A DNA stretch of 37,017 bases, taken from positions 1 to 37,017 of the forward strand of contig JANQLU010000095.1 in NCBI GenBank assembly GCA_028280445.1. The letters run 5' to 3'. A program made the translations under genes and the position numbers. The notes under the pieces are model-generated. The model saw nothing but the letters and a program-made list of their open reading frames with translations, did not search any database and was not told the origin of the DNA. This document shows positions 15,156-24,557 of this stretch, one piece after another (position 1 is the first letter of the stretch; each line of letters begins with the position of its first letter). This stretch comes from Pirellulaceae bacterium. Lineage in GTDB: Bacteria; Planctomycetota; Planctomycetia; Pirellulales; Pirellulaceae.

Positions 15156-16490
15156 ATGAGTGAAATTAAACTACCAGAACTTGGACCTGAAATTGAATCT
15201 GGTGATGTCTTGGAAATATTGGTTGCCGAGGGAGATGTGATCGAAAAAGATCAATCCATCATTGAACTCGAAACGGACAAAGCGACCATTTCTGTACCAT
15301 CGCCTCAGGCTGGCAAGATCACGAAAGTCCACATTGCCGAGGGAGACACCGTCAACGTCGGAGCAACCATTTTTTCGATCGAGGCGGCTGCTGGAGAATC
15401 ATCAGCACCGGCAGCAGCAGAGCCACCGGCAGCTGCTCCGGAACCTGAGCCAACACCCGTCCAGCAAACGGCACCCACACCGCCTCCGACACCAACGCCG
15501 CCTCCAGCGCCAGCTCCTGAGCCAGTTGCGGCTGCACCTCCTACTCCAGCACCTGTAGCGCAAACACCAATTGCTGCACCACCAAAAGTTGCTCCGACAA
15601 ACAGCGATCGAGCCAGCATCCCGGCCGGGCCCGCGATGCGACGATTTGCTCGAGAGGTCGGTGTCGATTTGACGCGTGTGACCGGAACCGGATCTGGTGG
15701 ACGCATTACCCGTGAAGATATTTTGCAAGTCGTGCGATCGGGTGGAGCAAAAAATGAATCCAGCATCGGCGGTGCGCGCGATGAATTTGGACCGGTGCGT
15801 GTCGAAAAACTTTCCAGAATGCGACGCACGATTGCCGAACAAATGCATTTGTCATGGTCGACTGTTCCACGCGTCACCAATTTTGATGATGCCGACGTTA
15901 CCGATTTAGAAGAGTTCCGCCAGGAAAGCAAAGCGGACTATGCGAATCAGGGAATCAAACTGACGTCGATGCCGTTTGTGATCAAAGCGGTCGCGCTGGC
16001 TTTGAAAAATCATCCAGCGATCAACTCGTCAATCGACATGAACGCTGGCCAGGTGACTTACAAAGAATATGTCAACATTGGGATCGCGGTGGATACGGAT
16101 CGCGGATTGGTCGTTCCTTCGTTGCGAGACGCGGACAAAAAATCGGTCGCTGAAATCGCGAAAGAACTGGGCGATATCGCCAATAAAGTTCGCAATAACG
16201 ACTTCACCGTCGAAGATCTACGAGGCAGCACGTTTACGATCAGTAATCTGGGTGCCATTGGGGGAACCTATTCGACGCCGATTATCAACGTTCCCGAAAC
16301 ATCCATTTTGCTCGTCGGTAGATCGCGAAAAATGCCTGTTGTGATCGAAGATCAAATGGCGATTCGGTTGATGATGCCATTGAGCATTTCGTATGACCAT
16401 CGTGTGATTGACGGAGCGGCCGCAGCTAGGTTTTTGAATGAAGTTATCGGATATTTGAAAGCGCCGAGTCGCTTACTCCTGGCTCCGTAG
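15156..16490 (+). CDS. aceF: Pyruvate dehydrogenase E2 (dihydrolipoyl acetyltransferase)
   Basis: Core enzyme of the pyruvate dehydrogenase complex. It moves the acetyl group from the lipoyl arm to CoA. There is one lipoyl domain (residues 1-78; Lys42 in ETDKATISVP is the lipoylation site), then an Ala/Pro-rich swinging linker (about 80-145), an E1/E3-binding domain (about 153-195, PAMRRFAREVGVDLTRVTGT), and the catalytic domain ending SYDHRVIDG, with His415 and Asp419 as the HxxxDG catalytic motif. E. coli AceF has three lipoyl domains; the single-domain form is common elsewhere. The ankyrin gene begins 11 bp after the stop. Confidence 0.96.
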   Translation: MSEIKLPELGPEIESGDVLEILVAEGDVIEKDQSIIELETDKATISVPSPQAGKITKVHIAEGDTVNVGATIFSIEAAAGESSAPAAAEPPAAAPEPEPTPVQQTAPTPPPTPTPPPAPAPEPVAAAPPTPAPVAQTPIAAPPKVAPTNSDRASIPAGPAMRRFAREVGVDLTRVTGTGSGGRITREDILQVVRSGGAKNESSIGGARDEFGPVRVEKLSRMRRTIAEQMHLSWSTVPRVTNFDDADVTDLEEFRQESKADYANQGIKLTSMPFVIKAVALALKNHPAINSSIDMNAGQVTYKEYVNIGIAVDTDRGLVVPSLRDADKKSVAEIAKELGDIANKVRNNDFTVEDLRGSTFTISNLGAIGGTYSTPIINVPETSILLVGRSRKMPVVIEDQMAIRLMMPLSISYDHRVIDGAAAARFLNEVIGYLKAPSRLLLAP

Positions 16491-16501
16491 TTGGGCAGAC
16501 C

Positions 16502-18082
16502 ATGCAACAGCCTGATTTTCTGCAAACAGACAAGCATTTGAATTGGAGTTGGGGACGCGGAAACGACGTATGGGCGATGTTCGCTGCGGCGGCCAGCGGC
16601 GATGTTGATACGTTGCGAGAGTTAGTCGCACGTGAACCGTCATTGCTGCGTTGCGAAAGTCATTATCGAACGCCGCTGCATTTTGCTGTTCGCGAAAACC
16701 AGATCGATGCCGCTCGATTTTTGCTCGAACAAGGCGTTGAGCCGACTTATACCCAAGGCTCAGGTTGGCACGACAGCACGATGCAATTAACGCGCGACCG
16801 CGGCGATCGCGAAATGCTCGATTTGTTGGAAACTCATCAGTATTCCCAATGGAAAATCTGTGCTGCCGGCGACGAAATTGGCCAAGCGATGTGCGAACGC
16901 AATGTTGAAAAAACAGACGCGCTGCTGGCCGAGCATGGGTTCGAGGTTGCCGACGCACGTGGAAATCAACCATTGCACTGGGCCGTGATGACCCGCCAAG
17001 TCGATTTGATTCGATCGTTGGTCGCGTCGGGTGCCGATATCAACCACCAACGTCCTGATGGCGCTCGCCCACTGGATCTGACCAATGGCGACTATTTTTA
17101 TCGTGGTTGGCGCGATCTGCATCCTGACGCACCAGAGGATCATTGGGCCATCATGGATGTTCTCTTGGAATTGGGCGCGTTTTACGATTTGACGACTGCC
17201 TGTCGACGACAAGATATTAATCGTGTCAAACAAATCTTGCACGATGATCCCGAATCCGGCAAACGCGATGCCGACTACGTGACTTGGTATTCTGGATACC
17301 CATTGCGCAGTGCGACAAAATCGGGAAATCGGGAAATCGTTGAGCTTTTATTGGCTCATGGAGCCGATCCGAATCGCCCCGAACACGGAATTGCTCCGCT
17401 TGGAGGCTCGTTGTACGAGGCGGCGGCTCACGAACATTACGAATTGCTGCAATTGTTGTTGGATCACGGAGCCAATCCAAATCAGGATGTCGAATCGTCG
17501 GGCTGTGTTTTGTCGGCGACCAGGGACGAGCAGGTCAAGCAAATGCTGCGAGAGCACGGTGCCATGATCGATCCCTACCGATGTTGCTACGACGGCGTTG
17601 TTGAAGATTTTGAAAAGCATTGTGAAGCTGATCCGCATGTTGCCAACGACAGCGGACTGTTTGCCATGGCGGCGCAGTTGGGCCATCGAGCAGTCGTCGA
17701 AGTGTTTCTGCGATATCAACCGGATCTGTGGCAACGCATGCCAGCCCGATTGGGCGAAACGCCTGAAATCACGCGCTGGATGATCGATTGTGGAATGCAG
17801 GTCAACCAGGTTGATTGGCTCGGCGTTCATCAATTGCATTACGGCGTTTCGTTGTCAGAGTTGGATGAATGGAATGCCTTGGGCGTCGACCTGAACATCA
17901 TCGATGGAGAACATCAAACGACTCCATTGGGTGGCGCTGCCCGCCGAGGCGATCTGGAATTGGCCGACGCGTTGCTGGACAAAGGCGTGAATCCGATGAC
18001 GGCAGGCCACCGTTGGGCTGAACCTTGGCAATGGGCCGAGCGTCGTAACCACTCAGAGTTGGAAAAGCGACTTCGCAGGTGA
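16502..18082 (+). CDS. Ankyrin-repeat protein
   Basis: A 526-residue soluble protein made almost entirely of ankyrin-type repeats. Clear examples are RTPLHFAVRENQIDAARFLL, NQPLHWAVMTRQVDLIRSLV, GNREIVELLLAHGADPNRPE and LLDHGANPNQDVE, with weaker ones up to the C-terminal GDLELADALLDKGVNP. I see no signal peptide or membrane helix. The role is probably protein-protein binding; the partner is unknown. It starts only 11 bp after aceF and has a poor ribosome-binding site, so it is probably read from the aceEF transcript. The next gene, argB, follows within 100 bp. Confidence 0.88.
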   Translation: MQQPDFLQTDKHLNWSWGRGNDVWAMFAAAASGDVDTLRELVAREPSLLRCESHYRTPLHFAVRENQIDAARFLLEQGVEPTYTQGSGWHDSTMQLTRDRGDREMLDLLETHQYSQWKICAAGDEIGQAMCERNVEKTDALLAEHGFEVADARGNQPLHWAVMTRQVDLIRSLVASGADINHQRPDGARPLDLTNGDYFYRGWRDLHPDAPEDHWAIMDVLLELGAFYDLTTACRRQDINRVKQILHDDPESGKRDADYVTWYSGYPLRSATKSGNREIVELLLAHGADPNRPEHGIAPLGGSLYEAAAHEHYELLQLLLDHGANPNQDVESSGCVLSATRDEQVKQMLREHGAMIDPYRCCYDGVVEDFEKHCEADPHVANDSGLFAMAAQLGHRAVVEVFLRYQPDLWQRMPARLGETPEITRWMIDCGMQVNQVDWLGVHQLHYGVSLSELDEWNALGVDLNIIDGEHQTTPLGGAARRGDLELADALLDKGVNPMTAGHRWAEPWQWAERRNHSELEKRLRR

Positions 18083-18176
18083 GTCCGCTATTGAGACCAC
18101 TGCGTTTGCGGTAAATTCCTGAATATGATTTTTGCTTGTGAGAATGATTCAGAAAAATATTTGTAGGACAGGATTT

Positions 18177-19073
18177 TTGGAAAAGGCAATTGAAAAAGCG
18201 GATACGTTGATCGAAGCGTTGGCTTGGATTCGCCATTTTCGCGACAAGACGACCGTGATCAAACTGGGCGGCAGCGTGCTGGACGACAAAGAGATGTTGC
18301 AGCACATTTTGGTGGATGTGGTTTTTATGGAAACCGTCGGCATGCGGCCAGTGATTGTTCATGGCGGCGGCAAACGCATTTCCGCGGCGATGGAAAAAGC
18401 GAACATCCAGTCCAGGTTTATCGAAGGGCGACGCTACACCGACCAGAAAACGCTGGATATCGTCAAACAAGTTCTCGCCCGAGAAACCAATGAATATCTG
18501 GCGCGGGAATTGGAGAAAGTCGGCGGTCGAGCCATGACGCTGAATTTTGATTCCACCTGCGTGTTGCGTGGAAAACCGCTAATCCTGACCGATCAAAACG
18601 GCCAAGCGATTGATTTGGGACACGTCGGTGAAGTGACCGATGTCGACCGTTTGGTCATCGACAATCTCTGTTATGCCGGGCAAGTTCCGATTATCCCATC
18701 GATGTGTTTAACCGATGATGACAATGTTCTCAACGTCAATGCCGACACAGCCGCGATTGAAGTTGCGAAACAAATCGGTGCGGTCAAATTGGTCATGTTG
18801 AGTGACATTCCGGGAGTATTGCGAAATCCAGACGACCCCGAGACACGCGTTTCGTCGCTCAACCGTGAACAGGCAACTGAGTTGATGGAACAAAAAATAA
18901 TCGCGGGCGGGATGATCCCCAAGGTCGAGGCTTGCCTGGACGCTTTGGATCACGGGGTCAACAAAGTTCACATCATTGACGGACGGCTGCGACATTCACT
19001 GTTGCTAGAAATTTATACGACATCCGGTGTTGGAACTCAAATCATTAGCGGTGAAACAGCTTTGAAAGTTTAA
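18177..19073 (+). CDS. argB: Acetylglutamate kinase
   Basis: Phosphorylates N-acetyl-L-glutamate in arginine synthesis. Core motifs are VIKLGGSVLDDKE (ATP-phosphate binding, Lys from the K-x-G-G motif), VHGGGKRIS (substrate loop), and VNADTAAIEVAKQIGAVKLV with MLSDIPGVL in the ATP-binding half. IIAGGMIPKVEACLDAL is also typical. The start is uncertain. I prefer TTG 18177, which has AGGA 8 bases upstream and begins the protein at (M)EKAIEKAD, close to where the family starts, giving 299 residues. The alternatives are ATG 18144 and TTG 18132, which add 11 and 15 residues of no clear homology. argF starts 2 bp after the stop. Confidence 0.93.
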   Translation: MEKAIEKADTLIEALAWIRHFRDKTTVIKLGGSVLDDKEMLQHILVDVVFMETVGMRPVIVHGGGKRISAAMEKANIQSRFIEGRRYTDQKTLDIVKQVLARETNEYLARELEKVGGRAMTLNFDSTCVLRGKPLILTDQNGQAIDLGHVGEVTDVDRLVIDNLCYAGQVPIIPSMCLTDDDNVLNVNADTAAIEVAKQIGAVKLVMLSDIPGVLRNPDDPETRVSSLNREQATELMEQKIIAGGMIPKVEACLDALDHGVNKVHIIDGRLRHSLLLEIYTTSGVGTQIISGETALKV

Positions 19074-19075
19074 AT

Positions 19076-19984
19076 ATGCGACATTTGATCACACTTGATG
19101 ATCTTTCGCGGGACGACTTGCGATCGATCATTCACCTTTCTCGCGACATCAAATTGAAATTTCTAAAGGGCACGCGTGACCCCGTGCTGGCCGGCAATAC
19201 GATGGCGCTGCTGTTTGAAAAACCATCGTTGCGAACGCGGATCAGTTTTGAAACATTGATGAACCACATGGGTGGTGCCTGTTTGTATCTCGATGAATCG
19301 GTGGGGTGGGGGCATCGTGAACCGTTACATGATTTCGTCCCGATCCTCAGTAGCTATGTCGATTTGATTGTGGCTCGAACCAAAGTACATCAAACCGTGC
19401 TGGATATTGTGGAACATAGTCAATGTACGGTCATCAATGGTCTCACCGATCAGTGCCACCCTTGCCAGGCGATTGCCGATTTGTTGACGGCGTTTGAACA
19501 TTTTGGCTCTTTCGATTTTGTCAAATTCGCCTTTGTGGGCGATGCCAACAACGTTGCCCGATCCCTGGCGATTGGATGTGCCAAACTGGGATTGGATTTT
19601 ACGTTAGGTTGTCCCGAGGATTATCGGTTCGAAACCAGGTTTATCGAAAAACTCAACGAATCCACCAAGGCTACCATTCGACACACGTTGGATCCCAGCG
19701 AAGCCGTTGCAGATGCAACGGTTGTTTATACCGATGTCTGGACCAGTATGGGACAGGAAGCGGAAAACGAAAAACGATTGAAAGATTTTCAGCCGTTTCA
19801 AGTGAACACCGGTTTGATGAACCAGGCGCACCGCGACGCGATTTTCATGCACTGTCTCCCGGCCCGTCGCGGCGAAGAAGTCACGGAGGATGTTATCGAT
19901 GGACCGCAATCCAGGATTATTTTGGAAGCGGAAAATCGCATGCACGCCCAAAAAGGCCTGGTGTACTGGCTGATGGATTTGTAA
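19076..19984 (+). CDS. argF: Ornithine carbamoyltransferase
   Basis: Joins carbamoyl phosphate and ornithine to give citrulline. At 302 residues it is the usual length. KPSLRTRISFE carries the carbamoyl-phosphate loop (SxRTR), HPCQAIADLL is the conserved HPCQ segment, DANNVARSLA lies at the start of the second domain, and MHCLPARRGEEVTEDV is the HCLP ornithine-binding motif. The start codon lies 2 bp after argB with no separate Shine-Dalgarno site, so translation is probably coupled. The related acetylornithine transcarbamylase is less likely because HCLP and general length fit ArgF; the next gene is rph. Confidence 0.94.
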   Translation: MRHLITLDDLSRDDLRSIIHLSRDIKLKFLKGTRDPVLAGNTMALLFEKPSLRTRISFETLMNHMGGACLYLDESVGWGHREPLHDFVPILSSYVDLIVARTKVHQTVLDIVEHSQCTVINGLTDQCHPCQAIADLLTAFEHFGSFDFVKFAFVGDANNVARSLAIGCAKLGLDFTLGCPEDYRFETRFIEKLNESTKATIRHTLDPSEAVADATVVYTDVWTSMGQEAENEKRLKDFQPFQVNTGLMNQAHRDAIFMHCLPARRGEEVTEDVIDGPQSRIILEAENRMHAQKGLVYWLMDL

Positions 19985-20009
19985 GCCGAACCTGAAAGCA
20001 AGGATTGAA

Positions 20010-20741
20010 ATGGTAAAACGAAAAAGTAACGAAATTCGGCCTGTCAAAATCAAACGAAATTTTACGAGCAAAACACCCGGTAGCGTTTTGTATTCGTGCG
20101 GAGGCACCACGGTACTGTGCACCGCAAGCGTCGAAACGAAATTACCCCCTTGGATGAAACCCGAAGATGAAAAAGGTTGGGTCACAGCGGAATACAACAT
20201 GTTGCCCGGAAGTACCAGTCCTCGAAAACGCCGTGATCGTGGTAAAGTCGACGGACGAACCACAGAAATTCAGCGCCTGATTGGCCGCTCTCTTCGGGCA
20301 GTCGTGGATATGAGAAAACTTGGTGCTCGTCTGGTCACGGTCGACTGCGATGTTTTGGAAGCTGATGGTGGAACACGGACAGCCAGCATCACGGGAGCGT
20401 TTGTTGCGTTGGTCGACGCGATTTACAGTATTCGAAAAGAATTACCCGATGCCAAGCAATCTCCGATCGTCGATAGCCTGGCGGCAATCAGCTGCGGCAT
20501 TGTCGACGGAAAAACATTTTTGGATCTCGACTACGAATTGGATTTTGCCGCCGATGTTGACATGAACATTGTCATGACCGGACGCGGTCGATTTGTTGAA
20601 ATCCAAGGGACAGGCGAAGAAGCTTCGTTTACTCAAGACGAATTGGATTCGTTGTTGTCGGCGGGGCGAAAGGGGATCAAAGCGCTAACCGGTGTCCAGC
20701 AAAAAGCGTTAGGCAAACGTTGGGAATTTGTCGGCAAATAG
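20010..20741 (+). CDS. rph: Ribonuclease PH
   Basis: Phosphate-dependent 3'-to-5' exoribonuclease that trims tRNA 3' ends. The 243-residue protein has the complete single RNase PH domain: NFTSKTPGSVLYSCGGTTVL at the start, the PRKRRDRGKVDGRTTEIQRL basic segment, and TVDCDVLEADGGTRTASITG with the phosphate and metal site. D-L-D-Y-E-L-D and the GTGEEASFTQDELDSLL tail complete it. AAGGA lies 5 bases before the ATG. It is 25 bp behind argF and probably in the same transcript. A palindromic repeat lies 47 bp after the stop. Confidence 0.96.
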   Translation: MVKRKSNEIRPVKIKRNFTSKTPGSVLYSCGGTTVLCTASVETKLPPWMKPEDEKGWVTAEYNMLPGSTSPRKRRDRGKVDGRTTEIQRLIGRSLRAVVDMRKLGARLVTVDCDVLEADGGTRTASITGAFVALVDAIYSIRKELPDAKQSPIVDSLAAISCGIVDGKTFLDLDYELDFAADVDMNIVMTGRGRFVEIQGTGEEASFTQDELDSLLSAGRKGIKALTGVQQKALGKRWEFVGK

Positions 20742-20788
20742 TTTTGTTGCCAACGCACGGCGACCTGCGAACGGGCGCTAGGTTGATT

Positions 20789-20854
20789 GTGAGCGGTGAG
20801 GCGCTAGCCGACGGTATTCGAGGGTTCACCGGCGGCTAGCGCCTCGCCGCTCAC
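20789..20854. repeat. Family-1 palindromic repeat, diverged copy
   Basis: Arms of 27 bp (20789-20815 and 20828-20854) around a 12-base loop, with two arm positions unpaired or G-U. The arms begin GTGAGCGGTGAGGCGCTAGC. Compared with the copies at 3032 and 24418, C-A-A has become T/C-G-A, changed in both arms, so pairing is largely kept. It lies between the convergent ends of rph and the zinc-ribbon gene. Confidence 0.9.
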
Positions 20855-20870
20855 AACTAGTCAACGTGAC

Positions 20871-21683
20871 CTATTCGCCGTACATCATACGGATGATGAA
20901 AAACAATGCCACCGTGCCAAAGCACCCCAGCACGCCGGCAGTATAAAATGTTCCGAGGTCTCGGTATTTTTCCCAGTGTTTACTCAGATACTGATACCGG
21001 AAAAATGCAATAAACAAACTGAGTACAAATTGATCCGGTTTGTTTCTGTAGATAATGACCAACAGCCAGATATCAGCGGCGATGCTGACAAACAGCGATG
21101 GTAATAAACAAATCACGGCGCCAACGACTGCTGCTACTTCGCTGACAAACAACAATGGAATGGCGGTTGCAAACGCACCGGCAACACACGATCCGCCCAA
21201 CATCGTGGGCAACCAGAAAAGCCGGTGTTCTCGGCCGGCGTCTTCGCGTGCCTGTTCGACTTTTTTGATCAGATCCGCCGTGGCCGGGTTATAGAACAAC
21301 GAATCGCTGTCAAAATCGTCTTCAGGCGGTTTTGCGTATTTGGCAGGATTGACTTGGACAAAACCAGGATCGTGAATCACGTGATTGCCCAAGGGATCAA
21401 ACTGTTGATTCGGCGCAGCTCCAGAAAACAAATCGTTTTCATTGCGCAGCGGAGTTCCCACTGGTTGGGCGACCTGGGCTGGTGCGGGCCTCGGCGGTGC
21501 AGCGGCCTGTTGCTGAGGTTGGCCCGCAGCTGGAGTTGACGCCGATTGTGACACAGAACGTGGAGTCGCTGCAGGGATTTTGAATACCTTGCTGCAATCC
21601 TTGCAACGAATGGTCTTGCCGCGCACTTCGTCCGCTAAGTTGTATTTTTTCTGGCAACCTGGGCAAACGATTTGAAACGGCAT
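20871..21683 (-). CDS. MJ0042-type zinc-ribbon membrane protein
   Basis: Function unknown. Residues 3-36 hold a zinc ribbon with two CxxC pairs (CPGCQKKYNLADEVRGKTIR, then CKDC), the MJ0042 motif common in planctomycetes. A flexible Ser/Ala/Pro/Gln-rich linker follows, then an amphipathic segment, and from about residue 155 three to four membrane helices (GSCVAGAFATAIPLLFV, AAVVGAVICLLPSLFVSIAA and later segments). ATG 21683 (270 residues, GGAG 10 bases upstream) is preferred over TTG 21689. It lies 219 bp behind the RND exporter gene on the same strand. The zinc ribbon is cytoplasmic if the helices are arranged conventionally. Confidence 0.82.
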   Translation of the reverse strand: MPFQIVCPGCQKKYNLADEVRGKTIRCKDCSKVFKIPAATPRSVSQSASTPAAGQPQQQAAAPPRPAPAQVAQPVGTPLRNENDLFSGAAPNQQFDPLGNHVIHDPGFVQVNPAKYAKPPEDDFDSDSLFYNPATADLIKKVEQAREDAGREHRLFWLPTMLGGSCVAGAFATAIPLLFVSEVAAVVGAVICLLPSLFVSIAADIWLLVIIYRNKPDQFVLSLFIAFFRYQYLSKHWEKYRDLGTFYTAGVLGCFGTVALFFIIRMMYGE

Positions 21684-21902
21684 TCGCAAAAAACTCCAAT
21701 GTGTGTTGTGTCTGTTCGATTTTCCGCTGGAAACGGCGTTGATTCAAGTGGTTTTGTTGCGAATGCGAAAATACCAACCAAATCCGTTTTGCCAGTGGGC
21801 AGCGGAACTCCGATTTTTCCATTCCAGCCGATTTTATCGACCTGAACGCGACAGTTGAGTGCCGCAGATGAGTTTTGATGAAGTTGTCAACCAACATCCA
21901 AA

Positions 21903-24284
21903 TCACTGTAACCGTTTCCAACGACGAATCACCAGAATCAATGACGGCAAAATGAACAAGTCCGAGAGCAATGCCACAACAAGGACAATAACCAGATGCC
22001 GCCCAAGCATATTCAGTGAGGAATAGACCGAAAACGCAAACGGCAAAAACCCGACCGACAATACGACCGTTGCCTGGATAATTGCGCGACCGGTATAGCG
22101 AAGCGTTTGACGAATGGCCGCGATCGTGTTTTCGGCGTTGAGCGATTCAATCTGGTATCGATGCAGAAAATGGATGGTATTGTCGACGGCCAATCCGATA
22201 CTCAATGTCGCGACCGCCAAAATATCAGTATCGGAACGACCGCCCGAGATCAGGATCAACAGCAGTACGGCCAGTGGCATCAGGTTGGGAATAACGGCTA
22301 ACAATCCCAGACGCAATGAACGCAAAGCGATGATGATTGAGATCAGGATCACAGCCGAACACAATGCGAAACCGTTGTAATGTCCACGGACAATCTCTTT
22401 GACGGCCTGACCAAAGATGGGAGTCGATCCCGCCAAACGCACATCGATTTTCTGATCCAGTTTGTCTCGCGCTACCGCCTCCAGTCGTTCAGAAATTTTG
22501 AATTGCTTCATTAAAGGAGTTACATTCAGACGCACCAAAATACGTGTCATTTTGTTGTCGTCTGCGACCAAACGTCGGACGTCACGCGGCGACTGTTTGC
22601 GAATAAAATCGATGACTCCAATGGCATGTGTTGATGATTCGGGCAAACCATCAGCCGTTCTCAATCCGATTTCACGATCAAATTCAGTAAACAGCGTCGC
22701 GGGCGAAAAAACATTGGCGACGCCTTCGTGTTGTTTGAGTTGTTGTTCCAACTCTACCATAGCGCGAATCGAGTCGGGTGAATACAGATCATCGGGTTGG
22801 CCGGTCAATCGAATTTCAACCGTATGAATTCCCGAAAATTTATTGTTGAAAAACTCCGCGCTTTTGCGATTGATATGATTTTTGTTAAACCGTCCGACCA
22901 AATCGGGATCGAGTTCCAATCGGGGAGCCAATCCGACTGCAATTCCGATGACAATCAAGGCAAACGCAACGATGGCAAAATGAAATCGCTGAACAAACGA
23001 AACGGTGAAATTCACGATTTTTTCGATTTGGTTGGAGACCCATCCGTTTCCACGATCATCGGAACTTGCCCGATTTTCCAAAGGAAACAGATAAACACAA
23101 ATCGGCGTCAACGTGATCGACAATAGCAATGCTCCACCCACACCAATGGCAGTTCCAAAACCGAACTGCTGCATGGTCTGGGATGGAACGAGAACGAGTG
23201 AAATGAAACTCAGAAATGTGGTCAAACTGGTGAGAACACAGGCCCCACCGACATCAGAAACCATTCGCCCAATCGCGTGTTGGTTGTCGTAGCCTTGCTC
23301 CCGGTCTGACATGTAGGCGGCAATCAAGTGAATCACATCCGACGTGCTGATCACCAAAACCATCAGCGGAACTGCAACCAACAAGATGGTGAATTTTCCG
23401 AAAATCCAGATGGCAATCCCAATCCCCCAGACGTTGGCGACAGCCGCAATCAACAGGATGAGTGCAACAATGGTCAGGCGGCGAAAAATCAAATAGATAA
23501 ACAGGCTGACGATGACGGCCCCGGCCGGCAAATAAATAAACAGCGCCGTTTCGATTTGTTCCTGGTTAAAGGACTGAAGTGCGGGCAACCCCATGATATA
23601 GAGGCCATTCTTTCCGAGCCCTTGGTCGCGCAAGATCGTTTCGATTTCTCGCAAGGCAGCCAATTGCTTGGGAGCATCCAAGTTGTAGATATCTTTCAAT
23701 CCGATGGCGAGCAAATGTGACTCTCCATCCGCGGAAACCACCAATTGGCGAAAGCGAGGATCGTTGGTGACCGATTTTTTCAATTCGGCCATGTCGATTT
23801 TTTCTTGGCGTTCCGGGCTGCGCGGCCAAACCAATCGTTTTCGCCGACGATAGGTTTTCGGAACAGTACCACGTTTTAAACTGTCGCGCAAAAGAGACAA
23901 TTGCGCGATTTCACGGGCCGATTTTCGGTGTCCGATTTGAGTTGCCGGGAAATCAGGCAGTGCGAGCACGGTGGCCACGTCATCTCGTTTTCGGATTTGT
24001 GACGCCGCCGATCGGATCGCATTCAATTTTTTTGCTGTAAAAAGCTGATCGCCTTCGTCGGTCGAAAAAAACAAAAACGCGTCAACGTCGGAATCAAACA
24101 AACCCACTTCGTCGAGATACTGCTGGAATTTCTCTTCGTTTTCAACAAACGACTCAACAGCGCTGCTGCCCAAACGGGCTTGAGAAAGCACCCACAGACA
24201 AGGCGCAACAGATACCAACAAAATTAACAGAATTGGCCAGCGATAACGAACGATTTGTTGTCCAAAATTTTGATGAAATCGCAT
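21903..24284 (-). CDS. RND-superfamily exporter (MMPL/HAE3-like)
   Basis: A 793-residue proton-driven exporter with the two-fold RND layout: a helix near the start (WPILLILLVSVAPCLWVLSQ), a large extracytoplasmic loop, five helices, then a repeat of the same pattern. Conserved points are ISTSDVIHLIAAYMSDREQG in the first half and SIGLAVDNTIHFLHRYQIES in the second, each at the start of helix 4-like segments, plus TSLTTFLSFISLVLVPSQTM and VVLSVGFLPFAF. The length suits the HpnN/MMPL-like class for lipids or sterol-like molecules rather than AcrB (about 1,040). No membrane-fusion or TolC gene is adjacent, so it may act alone. ATG 24284 is preferred, giving the short leader usual in the family; ATG 24305 is the alternative. 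Confidence 0.9.
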   Translation of the reverse strand: MRFHQNFGQQIVRYRWPILLILLVSVAPCLWVLSQARLGSSAVESFVENEEKFQQYLDEVGLFDSDVDAFLFFSTDEGDQLFTAKKLNAIRSAASQIRKRDDVATVLALPDFPATQIGHRKSAREIAQLSLLRDSLKRGTVPKTYRRRKRLVWPRSPERQEKIDMAELKKSVTNDPRFRQLVVSADGESHLLAIGLKDIYNLDAPKQLAALREIETILRDQGLGKNGLYIMGLPALQSFNQEQIETALFIYLPAGAVIVSLFIYLIFRRLTIVALILLIAAVANVWGIGIAIWIFGKFTILLVAVPLMVLVISTSDVIHLIAAYMSDREQGYDNQHAIGRMVSDVGGACVLTSLTTFLSFISLVLVPSQTMQQFGFGTAIGVGGALLLSITLTPICVYLFPLENRASSDDRGNGWVSNQIEKIVNFTVSFVQRFHFAIVAFALIVIGIAVGLAPRLELDPDLVGRFNKNHINRKSAEFFNNKFSGIHTVEIRLTGQPDDLYSPDSIRAMVELEQQLKQHEGVANVFSPATLFTEFDREIGLRTADGLPESSTHAIGVIDFIRKQSPRDVRRLVADDNKMTRILVRLNVTPLMKQFKISERLEAVARDKLDQKIDVRLAGSTPIFGQAVKEIVRGHYNGFALCSAVILISIIIALRSLRLGLLAVIPNLMPLAVLLLILISGGRSDTDILAVATLSIGLAVDNTIHFLHRYQIESLNAENTIAAIRQTLRYTGRAIIQATVVLSVGFLPFAFSVYSSLNMLGRHLVIVLVVALLSDLFILPSLILVIRRWKRLQ

Positions 24285-24417
24285 CGAGCGGCCGCCAAGT
24301 TGCATTCCCAGTCCGTGATTTTATGAACGAGTACGATACACGAGTTGCGTTGGCAGGTGTAGGTGGCATGGATTCCGGGAGCTTCGTTTGAACAAGGCTC
24401 CCGCTGAGCCTGATCCT

Positions 24418-24486
24418 GTGAGCGGCAAGGCGCTAGCCGCCGGTACGAAGCACTAACGAACCGGCGGCTAGCGCCTTGCCGCTCAC
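24418..24486. repeat. Family-1 palindromic repeat, perfect copy
   Basis: Perfect 27-bp arms (24418-24444, 24460-24486) around a 15-base loop, identical in arm sequence to 3032-3101. It is preceded by GGCTCCCGCTGAGCCTGATC (24397-24416), which matches the flank of the partial arm at the window start, so the mobile or duplicated unit is larger than the hairpin. It sits between two co-directional genes (TrkA-C and RND). Confidence 0.93.
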
Positions 24487-24557
24487 AATGCCTCTCCCCA
24501 GAATTCCTTGACGAAGGACAAATTGAATCGACGTGCAATTTTTAGAGCAATGCGATG

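Noticed and set aside
15305..15931. Gly/Ala-rich minus-strand frame opposite aceF
   Set aside because: It is the shadow of the Ala/Pro-rich linker, whose GCN/CCN codons read as Gly/Ala on the other strand.
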